Source of the DNA: Tolypeutes matacus
Lineage: Eukaryota; Chordata; Mammalia; Cingulata; Chlamyphoridae
Direction of reading: 5' to 3'
Length of the DNA stretch: 64,000 nt
NCBI GenBank assembly: GCA_026826555.1
Contig: JAKSZT010053769.1
Location: 1,029,126-1,093,125, forward strand
The notes below the pieces were generated by a model, which searched no databases, had not been told where the DNA came from, and saw only the letters and a program-made list of their open reading frames with translations. Positions 11,956 to 23,004 of this stretch are shown piece by piece. Each line of letters begins with the position of its first letter. Position 1 is the first letter of the stretch. The translations under genes were made by a program, and so were the position numbers.

Positions 11956-12366
11956 TAGTGTGGTTCATTGAATTATATGCCCAGTTTGGATTCTGGTGGG
12001 TGTAAACACATTGTGAATAAAATCTCTTCAAGATGTTACTTCAGTTAAGGTGCCACCCAAATGAATATGGTTGAGCTTTAAAGAAGATTACTAGAGTCCT
12101 TTATAAGAAGTAAAAGATAGAGAAGCCATGGGAAGCAGCCAGAAGTTGGAAGTCAATGGAACCTTAAAGAGAAAGGAGAAGGTGCTGCCATGTGCTTTAT
12201 CATGTGACAGAAAAGCCAAAGAATTCCAAAGATTGCTAGCCAGCCAGAAGATACCCACCCCTGGAGGAAGCAAGCTTTCCAGCCTCTGTAACCATAAGCC
12301 AATAAATTACTGTTAATAAGCCAACCCATTGTCTGGTATTTGTTTTAGCAGCTAGGAAGCTAAAAT
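11956..12366 (+). mobile_element. MaLR/ERVL-type solo LTR
   Basis: The stretch runs from 'gtgtggttcattgaat' through 'aagatgttacttcagtta' to 'cagcctctgtaaccataag', 'aataaattactgtt' and 'gtctggtatttgttttagc'. This is the common layout of MaLR-type LTRs, with a poly(A) signal near the 3' end. Not attached to internal sequence. Confidence 0.6.
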
Positions 12367-12619
12367 GGATAGTAGCAGTATAAAATAAATATAATAAAAT
12401 TGGGGGATTAAAATACATATAATATTCTGAGTTCATGGCCTTGTCTAGAAAGCGGTAAAAGTACTAACTTATATTTTAATCAGTTGAGAAGTGTTGTACT
12501 CTCTAGGGTAGAAGTTAATACGTCAAGGAATGCTGTAATTGTTAGTAAAAAAATAGCAAAAGAATATATATCTAACCAGTTAAAGGGAATGAAATTCAAC
12601 AATAAAATATAACCCCAAA

Positions 12620-13215
12620 GAGGGCTTAGAAGGAGAAATAAAGGTACATAGAACAGATGAAAGAGAAAGAAAACAAATTGTGTCATGATAGTTTTAAACA
12701 GAGATGTGTAAGTAATTACATTAAATATAAATGGACTAAAATTAGAGTTAAAAGGTGAAAAGTAAAATACTCTAAAAACTAAACCCAACTAAATGCTACT
12801 TATGAGAGACATACTTTCAATATTAAAGTTAAGAAAAGTTAAATAACAAAGGGTGATAAAGGACTTAGTGAACAATATTAACTAAAATAAAGTTTTTGAA
12901 GATACACTAATATCAGACAAAGTGGACTATAAAGCAAGGCACATTATTAAAAACCAAAGAGAAGTTTCATAATGATAAAAGGATCAAACCACTAAAAAAT
13001 TATTAATTTTAGTATTGTACACACCTAATAACATAGCCTCAAAATATATGATGCAAAATTCATAGAAAATACTCAATTCACAATTATATTAGGTGATTTT
13101 AATGCAACTCTTAGCAGCTCATAGAATAAGCAGAAAAATTAATAAAGATGTAGAAGAGTTGAACAACATTATTAACCAATTTGACACAGCTGACAAATAC
13201 AGAACTCCCAACCCT
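12620..13215 (+). mobile_element. Decayed L1 ORF2 endonuclease-region fragment
   Basis: A-rich sense L1-like sequence. Near 13087 the reading 'ttatattaggtgattttaatgc' gives the L1 endonuclease-type motif I-L-G-D-F-N. The preceding text ('atactaatatcagacaaagtggact') also follows ancient L1 ORF2. Many stops and indels. Confidence 0.5.
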
Positions 13216-13765
13216 ACAACTGAAGAATATAAGCTAGTAAAGGGAATTTATCTAATTATTATAATTTATTATAACAGGAAAGCCCAGGCATGGATCTTTA
13301 GGCTTCACATATTATTGGATCCAGGGGTTTAAAAATGTTTTATGGCTTAATTTTTCTTAATTTTGTATGTTTGATCTCATTATCTCCTGCTGTAAATAAG
13401 TTGCCTATTTGAGGCTAGGGAATATTAGACCCATGCTTAGAGTTGCTTGAGTTCTAGCATTGTAATCCCAAAGGCAAGAGACAGTCATGCATATTAGTAC
13501 TTGCTCAAAAGATTTGGGAGGTATTGCAATTGACTTGGCTCTGGTGTCCAGTTAATCCCTGAATTAAACATTGAGAACTGGAAAAAGGTCAAGTGGCTAC
13601 ATTGCCCATTAAAACCTCATGGATTGTTGGCTACATAATTGAATATCCTCCTTCTTAGGAAATGTACATGGCAGTAATACATGTCCAAGAGCATGGTATA
13701 TAAAACTTACACTCAAGTGTTCAGAAAATGGATTGATAAACAGATAATATAGAATAGATATAAAT
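13216..13765. other. Intergenic, no gene seen
   Basis: Between the L1 fragment and the GATA repeat. No assignable repeat or coding signal. Confidence 0.5.

Positions 13766-13817
<52 letters not shown>
13766..13817. repeat. (GATA)n microsatellite
   Basis: About thirteen perfect GATA units that abut the end of the LTR starting at 13818. Perfect units suggest it is likely polymorphic. Confidence 0.95.
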
Positions 13818-13819
<2 letters not shown>

Positions 13820-14269
13820 TAGGGTTCTCTAGAGAAACAGAACCAACAGAAGATATCTGTAAATATTATGAGATTTTATAAGATTGTCTAACACAACTGA
13901 GCAGGTGCACAAATGCAAATTCTGTAGGGCAGGCTGCAGGCCAGAAATTTCAATGAAGTTCCTCAGTGAATTCCTCTGGAGGAGCTGATTGACTGAGGTA
14001 GAGAGGAAAATTCTCTCTTCTGACTGCTGAAATCATCACTTCCCCTTCTAAGGTCTTCAATGATTGGTTGAGATGTCTCTCATTGCTGAAGACAATCTCC
14101 TTAGTTGATTGTAGATGTAATCAGCCATGGATGCAATCCCAAACAGGGCTCTTAATAATGATATAAGTCCATGAAATGTCCTCACAGTCACAATCAAGCC
14201 AGAGCTTGCTTGAACAAACTACCAGGCGCTATTACTTAGCCAAGTTGACACATGAGCCTAACCATCACA
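13818..14269 (-). mobile_element. ERV-L-type (MLT2-like) solo LTR, antisense
   Basis: Reads 'agggttctctagagaaacag' at one end and 'aaccatcaca' at the other, the reverse complement of an LTR beginning TGTGATGGTTAA. It is the same family as the 3' LTR at 29613-30309, which follows ERV-L pol, and the solo LTR at 39670-40140. No internal genes are attached. Confidence 0.7.
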
Positions 14270-14321
14270 GATTGATTGATCCATCAATAGATAAAGTAAA
14301 TTTTGCAAATGTTAAAATTTG

Positions 14322-14567
14322 TGGGGAGTGGATTTGACTCAAGCAGTTGAGCACCTGCCTCCCACATGGGAGGTCCAGGATTTGGTTACTGGTGCCTCCT
14401 TAAAAAAATGAAAAACAAACAACAGGCAAAAACAAAATGATAAAAACCAACTCAGGGAAGCTGATGTGGCTCAGTTGTTGAGCACTGGCTTCCCACATAC
14501 AGGGTTCCGGGTTTTAGCCCCAGCCCCAAGCACCGCAAAAAATAATAATAATAATAAATAAATAAAT
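14322..14567 (+). mobile_element. tRNA-Ala-derived SINE, dimeric
   Basis: Two sense units, about 14322-14395 and 14455-14537, separated by an A-rich linker and ending in an (AAT)n/(AAAT)n tail. A-box-like TGGCTCAGTTGTTGAGC is clear in the second unit. Same family as the other SINEs here. Confidence 0.8.
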
Positions 14568-14894
14568 TGTGGATCTGGGTATTTAGGGAGGAGGTTTAAG
14601 GGCATGTTGGAGTTCTTTGAATGATTTTTGTAACTGTCTTTGAAGTTTGAAAGTATTTCGAAGTAAAAGTTTTTTTTTAACAAAATCTCATAGAGCAGAA
14701 GAGGAGTTTGCCAAATAAAAATGTTCTATATGGCTGTACAAGAAGTTCTAAACTTCCAGTGCTGTCACTCCATAGGTAGCCTTTGTTGCTAGATCTAATA
14801 GAAAAGTAACAAGTAGGTTTCTGATTGGTCTGCCTTGTGTCATAAATTAATTGTTGAATCACTTTAACCAAGGCAACATAACATTCTTATCTCT

Positions 14895-15735
14895 TTTTTT
14901 CCCTTTTAACTTTTTATTTGAAAATAACTTCACAATTTCATAAAGGATACAATTTACTTCACCCAGAGTCACTAACTGTTAATATTTGGCCAGTTTAATT
15001 TACTAGTAATTAATCTGTGTGTGTGATGTGGGTGTATGCTTCTAAACCATTTCAAAGTATGTTGCAGACATCACAGCCCTTTACCCTTTTCTAGCATGTT
15101 TCCTAAGTACAAAGGCATTTATGTAATCATACAAAATTATCAAAATAGGAAATTTAATGCTGATACAACACTATTGTATAACTTAGTACACCATAGTAAA
15201 ATTTTATCAATTGTCCCAATAATATCTTTTCTGGAAATTTTGTTTTTGCTCCAAAATATAATCCTGGATCATGCCTTGCTTTTAGTTGTTATGGCTTTAG
15301 ATTTCCTGAATTTGTAACAATTCCTCAGCCTTTCTTTTCCTTTCAAGACATTGACATTAAAATAAAATAGTTATTTAAAAAAAAAAAACAAGGAAAACTC
15401 CCTCAATTTGTGTTTGTCTGATATGTCTTCATATTTGATACAGATTTAACATTTTTGGCAGGAACACTACTTAAGTGAGGTTATACCCTCTCGGTGTATC
15501 TTATCTAGAGGCACATTGTGCTAATTTGTCTCATTATTGGTGATGTTAACATTATCAATTTGAGATAGTATCTTCCAGTTTCTCCCCTCTAAAGTTACTA
15601 TTTTCCCCTTTGTATGGGGATATACTTTGGGACTACATAAATATCCTGTTCCTCATTAAAATTTCACCCTTTAGTTTTAGTACCCATTGATAACTCTTGC
15701 CTGAATCATATATTACTATGAAATTTTAAAAAAAT
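14895..15735 (-). mobile_element. Ancient L1 fragment, antisense
   Basis: The plus strand shows 'atcaattgtcccaataat', 'ctggatcatgccttgc', 'tttgtgtttgtctgat', 'tttttggcaggaacac' and 'atcctgttcctcattaa', which follow in order the reverse complement of an old mammalian L1 region. An A-rich interruption sits at about 15368-15390. No intact frame. Confidence 0.6.
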
Positions 15736-16649
15736 TTGACATAGGTGGAAGGATGGACAGCAAACAGTTAAAGACAGTCCCACTCATACTATACAGGCTG
15801 AAGGAAATGTTTCCCAAAGGAAACAAGTCTATTGTACAGAATAAGACAAATAGGAAAGAACATTAGAACTACCATTGCTGCCATATTCATAGTCAGCCAC
15901 CCCAATGCCTCTCTGACACCCAACCACCAAGGCCCATTGACTGTAAAGTCTAGGAATCAATCACAAAAGTCTCCTAACACCTCCTTTTATTTCTACACTA
16001 AAGTGACCCCTGTGGCCAGAGGCTTATTGGGTGATCACAAGAATGGCTTTGTATCTCTCAAAACCCCAGTTCCAAAAGGATGAGATATAGCCTGCCCCAG
16101 CTAAACTACTATTAGCCCCAACATGACAGCCTCACTTATTACTCTTGTTCCAGTTATCTTTCTCTGCATAATAAGTCACTGCAAAATTTAGATGCTTAAA
16201 ACAACTACTTTATTTTTAACTCTCTTGTTTGGGAGTTGACTCGACTTGGTCTGGCAGTTCTTGTTTGCGGTCTCTCATGCTGTTGCAGTTGGTTGGTGGA
16301 TGGGGTTATAGTCATTTCAAAGAGGTCCTTACTCACATGTATAGCAGATGTTAGGTGTATTGGTCAGCGCAGGGCCTATCCATGCAGCTTGGGCTGCCTC
16401 TCAACATGACAGTAAGCATCCCAAGATGAAAAAGTGTTGCCTTGCCATTTATGACCTAGCTTTGGAACACACATAGCCTCATTTCTCCAATACTCCATTC
16501 ATTGAAGCACTCAAAGTCCTCTCTCATTCAAAAGGAGAAAGCATATACCCCTGTAGCATATACAGCTTTTCATTTTTCCCACAACCCTTCTGGTTCTTTC
16601 CCCTCTAGTCACAGAAGCATTTCATTTCTGAATAGTTACACAGCAAGCC
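15736..16649. other. Intergenic; decayed repeat-like segments, no gene
   Basis: Around 16160-16560 the sequence resembles an old mammalian transposon ('ctgcataataagtcact', 'gcttaaaacaactac'), but I could not fix the family. No coding exon. Confidence 0.4.
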
Positions 16650-17201
16650 TTGAGAAATAACTGTGAGCTCGTGACTGATAAGTAAAACTTACATGCTTAG
16701 ACTTCTTTCCCCTAAAACCCTAAGGATAATCCCATCTGTGAACTGCTTGACCACCTTTGTATCAATAGATCCCTTAATAATTACTGTAAAGACGTAACTT
16801 CAGCCCTACTGACAAACATTGTAAATGCTCATTTTAATGTAGCTACTGAGAAAATATAACTTCTGCCTTGCTGGGAAGCACTATGAATGTCCAGTCCTTG
16901 ATTATCTTTCTTGGGCACTGCACTCTTTAAGTCTTGCTCCCCCCTCACGTGTCCTCCCCATTCATATGCAGACATATAGTGAAAAGACCCCTATTGCCTT
17001 GTGGCAAGTGTGGCTACAGCTTCGGAAGTGCCACACTTTCCACCCGCTGACACGGATGAAGATTTAGGCCACAACCCAGACCATTGAGGGCAAGGCTCCA
17101 TGTGAGCTCCCTATTAATGCTCTTTGCTTGCCAAGCTGGACTTGTCCGAGTCTTTCTTTCTGATGTATTCCTCTCAGTTTGGTGGGAATCTGTCATTTTA
17201 C
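16650..17201 (+). mobile_element. Possible ERV LTR
   Basis: LTR-like layout: a CT-rich promoter-like stretch near 16916, a 'ttaatgctctttgcttgcc' polyadenylation-like region near 17115-17134, a 'tccgagtctttctttc' U5-like stretch and an end 'gtcattttaca'. No internal retroviral sequence was recognised on either side. Boundaries are estimates. Confidence 0.35.
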
Positions 17202-17330
17202 ATGGCTTCCTGCTATACTAAGAACAACCCCTACTTCTCAATAGGAGGAATATCAAAGAATTTTGATACCAGATTTTAAAACTATCATAGCTCTAAGCAG
17301 GAATTCTGACCTTGACCTTAATAATCTGTC

Positions 17331-17477
17331 ACAGGGAAACAGATGTGGCTCAAGGAATTGAGCTCTCACCTACCACATGGGAGGTCCCAGGTTGGGTTCC
17401 TGGTGCCTCCTGAAAGGAAGATGAACAGACAGCTAGCACAGCTGAGATTTATTTAAATAAAATAAATCTTTAAAAAA
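17331..17477 (+). mobile_element. tRNA-derived SINE with 12-bp TSD
   Basis: Sense SINE (GGCTCAAGGAATTGAGC A-box region, 'ccaggttgggttcct' B-box region, A-rich tail). It is flanked by perfect direct repeats TAATAATCTGTC at 17319-17330 and 17478-17489. The monomer head plus tail is a complete, recent-looking insertion. Confidence 0.9.
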
Positions 17478-17507
17478 TAATAATCTGTCTTACAATTTTG
17501 CTTTATT

Positions 17508-18092
17508 TGCCCTATGGCCTCCCAGGAGACAGCCTGTGGAGGACAGTGAGGCCTGGCCGCCCTTGTCTCCTGCCTGCTGGGACGGCCCTGATCGGTGGAC
17601 CCAGCCTGAGCTCAGCAGTGGGGAACCTGGACAAGGTCCTCGCGCAAGTGGCGCGGGGGGCGCTCCCGCTGCTCCTCCCTGCCGGGGTGTGGTCTCTGCC
17701 TGTCCTTCCCGCCTACTGCGGGTCTCCGAGGACGCTGCCCCGGGCAGTGGAGTCGAAGCACAAGCCCTGGGAGACCCGCGAGGGCTACCGAGCTGGCCGC
17801 GGTGACGGATGGTCCATGTCCTCAGCCGACCGGTTTGGCCAGTGCCGGGGGTGCCAAAATGCGACTGCCCCTTCCTGTGGGGTACGCGATGGCAATGCAT
17901 TCCTCCTGGCTCTGGGTCCCCTGCCCTGGGCCCCCCGGTCTGCCCACTCGCTGCCCCGGGCCTGGACTTGGCCACGGCCTAGCGCCCGCGGCAGATCCTC
18001 AGCGGCCCGAGAGGTGCAGGCGGCGCTGTGCGCCCCGGACCGACGTGGAATAAAGCCATCTGGGGGTTTGTGAAAAAAACTTTTTTTTCTTT
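17508..18092 (+). pseudogene. Processed retrocopy of an unidentified GC-rich mRNA
   Basis: A strikingly GC- and CpG-rich block in AT-rich DNA, flanked by 12-bp direct repeats TTTTGCTTTATT at 17496-17507 and 18093-18104. It ends with AATAAA (18049-18054) followed 18 bases later by an A-run (18073-18079) and then a T-rich stretch before the 3' repeat. This is the signature of an L1-mediated mRNA retrocopy. Overlapping open frames on both strands (up to 191 codons, plus strand 17498-18073) reflect GC richness; none has recognisable domains. I cannot name the parent gene. It may be mostly 3' UTR. Retained CpGs suggest the insertion is fairly recent or was later shielded from decay. Confidence 0.75.
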
Positions 18093-18104
18093 TTTTGCTT
18101 TATT

Positions 18105-18617
18105 GTTTCCTCCTCATACATCAGATGACTGCCAGTTATCAATCTCCATTTTTCCCCTATGTTATTTGTAAGGACATAGTAGAAGTAAGTGTACTATTGA
18201 CACTCAATGTCTACATTCATTAATTCATTGTGAGTTGCAAAACGGTGACATCCTGATTCTGACATTCTTTCTTCATTTACCAGCGGGAATACTTTAAATT
18301 TAAGCACCTTCTATCTGATTGTGCAATATAGGAAAGGCAGGATAAATGCATGATTCTTTTCCTTTATTAACCACTTTTCAAAATAATAAGCTGTTTCTAT
18401 ACCTTCCTTCTACGGTAACCAATTAGCATTCATATATTTGTTTTTTTCTTTTTGTTTGTTTGTTAGTTTATACTATCAAGAACTCATGAATTAAAAGATA
18501 TTTCATGTATATTCAATTTATTCCAGTTATCCTTTTAGATGTTGAAATTACCCCAACTTTGGGCAGTGGGAACCAGTTCAAATTGACTCCTGAGTTCCCT
18601 TGACATATCTTGTCTTT
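18105..18617. other. Intergenic, no gene seen
   Basis: AT-rich unique sequence between the retrocopy and the next SINE. Nothing recognised. Confidence 0.5.
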
Positions 18618-18861
18618 GAGAGTTTTTGGTTTTGGTTTTTTGAAGTACTGGATGGGGGATTGAACCCCAGACCTCGTATGTGTGAAGTAGGCATTCAACC
18701 ACTGAACCACATCAGCTATCGTCTCCCCTGAGTTGTTTTTTCATTTGTTTGTTTGTTGTTTTTTGTTTGTTTGTTTGTTTTTTTATGAAGGCACTGGGGA
18801 TTGAACCCATGTGGGAAGTAGGCACTCAACCACTTGAGCTACATCTGCTCCCCAAGAGTGT
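18618..18861 (-). mobile_element. tRNA-derived SINE, dimeric, antisense
   Basis: Minus-strand units at about 18640-18725 and 18785-18855, joined by a (TTTG)n linker on the plus strand. Similar sequences AGAGTTTTT and AGAGTGTTTTT flank it and may be the target-site duplication. Confidence 0.8.
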
Positions 18862-20347
18862 TTTTGTTTTTGTTTCTGTTTTTTGTTTTTGGATTTTGTT
18901 TTTTTATCTGTAGACAAGATGTTCCAGGGCTCATATTGCACACAGAGCAGGAGACCTGAGAAAGACCCCTTCAGTGGTGCAGGTGTAGGGAGGTGATTCC
19001 CTCTGAGAGAGTTGTAGGACCCCTGCTTGTCCCCAGGATCTGGGCACTGATGGGAAGTAGAGGATTATTGCTGATTGGTAAAAGACTGCTGTGGTGGGGT
19101 TGGCAGTTGGGGAATCTATGTAATCCTTGATTGCATAGATGTCTATAATGTATTTAACCCATTTTCCAATGCTGGATATTTAGTTAACTCCTTTCTTTCC
19201 ATACTCAATTTTAATCCTAAACTTTCTGTGCCTCTAGTACCTTACCAGACTTCTACCTTCCATATCCTCTCTGAGCAGACTGTGTCAGTACAGGAAAACA
19301 AGGAGAAGATGAGCCACAAGATGGCCGACAGACCTTGCTGAGACCTTGAGTTTAGCCTTGACATCAGTTTCTCTTTTCAGGACCTCCCCTTGGCCTCGGG
19401 TATTCCAAACAGGCCTCACCATTGGCCCCCACCATTGGTGGGGTAACCAATAACAGCTGGGGCCCATCCTCTTATCATTAGCAAGGGAAAGGAATAATTA
19501 ACAGGTTAAAAGGTAACCACATGAAGCAGAGCTCACTCTCTCTGCCTAGGGAAGAGAAAACAGAATACTTGGTGTGTATTTCTTTCTTTCTCTCCCATTT
19601 CTCAGCAAGCGCTGTACTTTCCCCAGAAAAAAATATTTTTACTGGCCTAACTAAACTGGTGTGTTCTTAAATTCATTTATGCAACATATCCAAGAACCTA
19701 GAGGAATCCAATGCTTCCCCGTCTTCACTGTTGCCCTCTGTCAAACTGTGCTGTCACTCTCTCATGCCTGCTGTAAGCTGCTTCCATCATATACAAGCAT
19801 ACAGTTGATGTCTTCTCCTTTCTTCCAGTATAGCTATACTATTGTATTATCCACTTATGTTGACAAAAATTATGCCTAGGTCTGCATGTATTTTGGGATT
19901 TTATGATTCTATAGATATAAAGAATTATTTATTCTAAGAAAAATTATTTTTCCTCCAGAAGTAGAAAGAAGACAATGTTCCCAGGTCTTCATCAATGTTC
20001 CTCCTAAGCCTAGAATATATTTCCATCTCCCTGTAGCTAGAAATAAGTCAATTCTCATAATATTCAATAAACCACCCTGAACCTCCACAGTCACTTACCT
20101 TAACTAAAAAGGTTTCATTGATTTGTTTTTGCATGGTCACCTTTTATTCAGGGTTATGGCTTTGTTATTATCTCTAAAATGACCTTGACGCAATTCTCAT
20201 CCTGGTTGATTTAACTTCAGCAAAAATTAAAATAATGGCACAACAGCATATCCTGTAACCCAGAATTTCACTTCTAAGAATTTAACCAAAAGAAGCCATA
20301 AGAGAAAATCACAAAAATAAATCTCTATATTTATTGTTATTTAAATT
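18862..20347. other. Intergenic; possible LTR-like patch, no gene
   Basis: The 19310-19660 part has paired CCAAT/ATTGG-type motifs (near 19420-19450) and could be a decayed LTR, but no family was recognised. The remainder is unassigned. No coding exon. Confidence 0.4.
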
Positions 20348-20357
20348 TATAATTTAT

Positions 20358-20817
20358 GGGAAGCAAATATGGCTCAAGCGATTGGGCTCCTGTCTACCAT
20401 ATAGGAGGTCCAGGGTTCAATCCCGGGGCCTCTTGGTGAAGGCAAGTTGGCCCAAGCAGAGAGCTGGCCCATGCGGAGTGCTGGCCCACACAAAGTGCTG
20501 GCCCTCACAGGAGTGCTGGCCTGTGCAGAGAGCTGGTGCAGCAAGATGACGCAACAAAAAGAGACACAGATGAGAGACAATAAGAGACACAGCATACCAG
20601 GAAGTTGAGGTGGCACAAGAGATTGAGTGTCTCTCTCCCACTCCAGAAGGTCCCAGGATTGGTTCCCAGTGCCTCCTAAAGAGAAGACAAGCAGACACAA
20701 AAGAACACACAGTGAATGGACACAGAAAGCAGACAGTGAGTGCAAAACAACGATGGGGAAGGGGGGCCAGCGGGGAGTAATAAAGAAAGAAAGAAAGAAA
20801 TCTCTAATAAATAAATC
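20358..20817 (+). mobile_element. Long composite tRNA-derived SINE with TSD
   Basis: A 460-bp sense element flanked by TATAATTTAT at 20348-20357 and 20818-20827. Layout: tRNA-like head (20358-20440), an imperfect tandem series of GCTGGCCC-type units (about 20448-20540), an A-rich joint, a second tRNA-like head (about 20600-20680), and an A/G-rich tail with (AAAG)n. The internal GCTGGCC repeats set it apart from the simple monomers and dimers elsewhere in the window. Confidence 0.85.
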
Positions 20818-20827
20818 TATAATTTAT

Positions 20828-21673
20828 AATAGTGAATTAAAAAAAAAAAAAACCCACAAACAACTAAATGTCCAACAGTGGGAAATGGTTAAACAAATTA
20901 TAGAACATCTATGCAATGAAGTATTACATAATCTTTAAAAATTATATTGTAGAATAGTACTTAATCACACAGAGTTGCTCTTGTCCCCAATAAATCAACT
21001 ATAAATTGGTTATTCCAGAATTACTACTAGATGAGGTAGCAAAAGTTAAGACTAGATAGAATTTCTTGCACTGGAGACAAAAAAAGCAGAGCCAAAAGAA
21101 AACCTAGAAATACACTTGAAGAAAACTGCAGACAAACTATATGAAATCCAAATGACTTTTCTGTTTTCTATCTGTCTGGGCCAAAATCAGTCTTGATAGG
21201 GTGTCTTATGTATTAATAACCTTATATAATAATACATTTATAAGAATGTTCTCTCATGGCCACATCACTGCCAGGTTCAGAGCTTCCCTATGTTCAGTAT
21301 CCCTGCTTATCGTACCAAGGATTCAATCCAGGACTTTACCAAGCTCAATAAGAGGGTCAGGCTCCTTCAGCAGTAGTTAGAGTTTATATTCCTTTTTTCC
21401 AAGCCATCACTATTGGACAATTTTCTTAAGCACGCTTGCTATCCAGCCTATATATAGTGGTGAAACAAAGAACTATAATGCAACTCTCCCTTTCTCTTCA
21501 TCCAGCCCATAGCCAAACTTGGGATTTATCTTATGCCAGGGCCAAAATGCTTGAGCTTTCTTGAAGCAGGAAAGAGTGGACATATTATGGGCTCTGCAGT
21601 TGATTATCCTGGGCAAGGTAAAGAAGGACAAGGTCAAGTTTGATATACCCATTTATCACAGCCCAGGATGATT
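20828..21673. other. Intergenic, no gene seen
   Basis: Unassigned AT-rich sequence up to the VDAC2 pseudogene. No conserved coding or RNA feature recognised. Confidence 0.5.
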
Positions 21674-21690
21674 TAGCATAAGATCTTTAT

Positions 21691-22987
21691 TTTTTTACAC
21701 AGTTTTCATAAAGGTCTATTTTATTATTGGTGGGTAGTGTATTTAACTGTTAAATACATTTAAACAATGTATAGGTAGACTACACGACTTTAGCATTGTT
21801 AATTAGCCAATTCAACTAGAAATCAGCTAACAAGTAACTGTGTAAATATTTAAAATACAACTCTTGTTTTGATCACCTTCTTGGAGGGGGAGAGGATGTC
21901 TCAATGGAATTATATTAAGTCACAGTGGAAATATATTAAGGCCATTATCTTCTGATATCCATTCCCAGAGGTTTCTTCAACTGGATTAAGCCTCCGACTC
22001 CAGGGCAAGCCCACATTTATGGCCTCCAGCATTAATGTCCTTCCCATCTACCAGAGCAGACAGCATAAGCTTCACATCAGGCCTCAGAGTCTGAGTGTAG
22101 CCCATTCCAATCAAACTAGAGTTGTTGACTTTTGCAGAATTGGAAACTGGGGGATCCGCCGCAATGCCAAAATGTGTACAGTTGGTACCCGATGTACAAA
22201 CAAGATTTACTCAAGTGTCAAGATCTTCACATGCTTTCTGATAAATTGATCCTCCAAATTCTGTCCCATCATTGACATTTGTGTGTAGTTGGAAGTCTCC
22301 AGTCCTGTAGCTCACTTCAAAGTTATTCCTTGTCATTTTTAATTTTGCACTATCAAAAGTCATCTGAGAACCAACAAACCAGCTCTCATAACTGAAGGTG
22401 GCTGAACCATGGATTGCAGGTCCAGCAAAATCAAAGTCAACATCACAAACAAGGTTTATACACTCCCTCTTGTAAGAAGGCTTGATTTATGCCACTTTTC
22501 TTTCCCGTGTTTTGTGAGAAAGTAGTATCAAATGTCAGTTTTAAACCTTGACAAATCTGGTCTTTGATTGTAATTTCTGTTTCCAGAGTGTTCTCAGTCT
22601 TCCATTTTGCTGTGAAAGTGAGACCATACTCACACCATTTGTATTTGGTCTCCAAGGTACCAGTAACTTTACCAGTGTCTATAGTAGCTGAACCGGATGT
22701 TTAGAATTCCATGCCACAGCATAACAGTTTTCACATCCTATTTCACCAACCTGAAACCAAGTCCTCTGTTGAAAATATCTCTGGCTGCTTTGCCAAGGTA
22801 AGCATATGATGAAGGAGTACACATAGGCCTCTTGTATCTCTGCCCATAGGTTGCCATGGTGAGGCCATGGGAAGGGATGGTCTGGTTGTTTCCTGAGGGG
22901 GGCTGCCATTGCTGCTCTGCTGGTAGCTGAAGCCACAAGGCTGGTTCAAGATAAGGATGCAGCTATTGTGGCTGGACAGCAAAGTGA
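21691..22987 (-). pseudogene. VDAC2: VDAC2 processed pseudogene, full length
   Basis: Minus-strand, intronless copy of the mitochondrial outer-membrane porin VDAC2. The ancestral ATG is at 22857-22855 and reads MATYGQRYKRPMC, then SYAYLGKAARDIFN. The N-terminal extension before SYAxLGKAARD separates VDAC2 from VDAC1 and VDAC3. Later segments read [14 protein letters not shown] and [15 protein letters not shown]. The C-terminal GLALESEA and stop fall at about 21986-22010. A TAG directly after GLGFRLVK and frameshifts near 22700 and 22490 make it non-functional. A short A-tail (T-run at 21691-21696), an AATAAA on the minus strand at 21725-21720, and a 17-bp target-site duplication (21674-21690 and 22988-23004, one mismatch) show L1-type retrotransposition of a whole mRNA including its UTRs. 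Confidence 0.93.
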
Positions 22988-23004
22988 TAGCACAAGATCT
23001 TTAT

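Noticed and set aside
17498..18073. 191-codon open frame in the GC-rich block (and a 161-codon frame on the other strand)
   Set aside because: Several overlapping long frames on both strands, a low-complexity Pro/Gly/Ala/Arg composition and no domain. Explained by GC richness of a retrocopy.
20374..20745. Overlapping open frames of about 100 codons, both strands
   Set aside because: All fall inside a composite SINE with internal tandem units.
22019..22249. Plus-strand frame of 76 codons
   Set aside because: Antisense shadow of the VDAC2 pseudogene, whose coding strand is minus.
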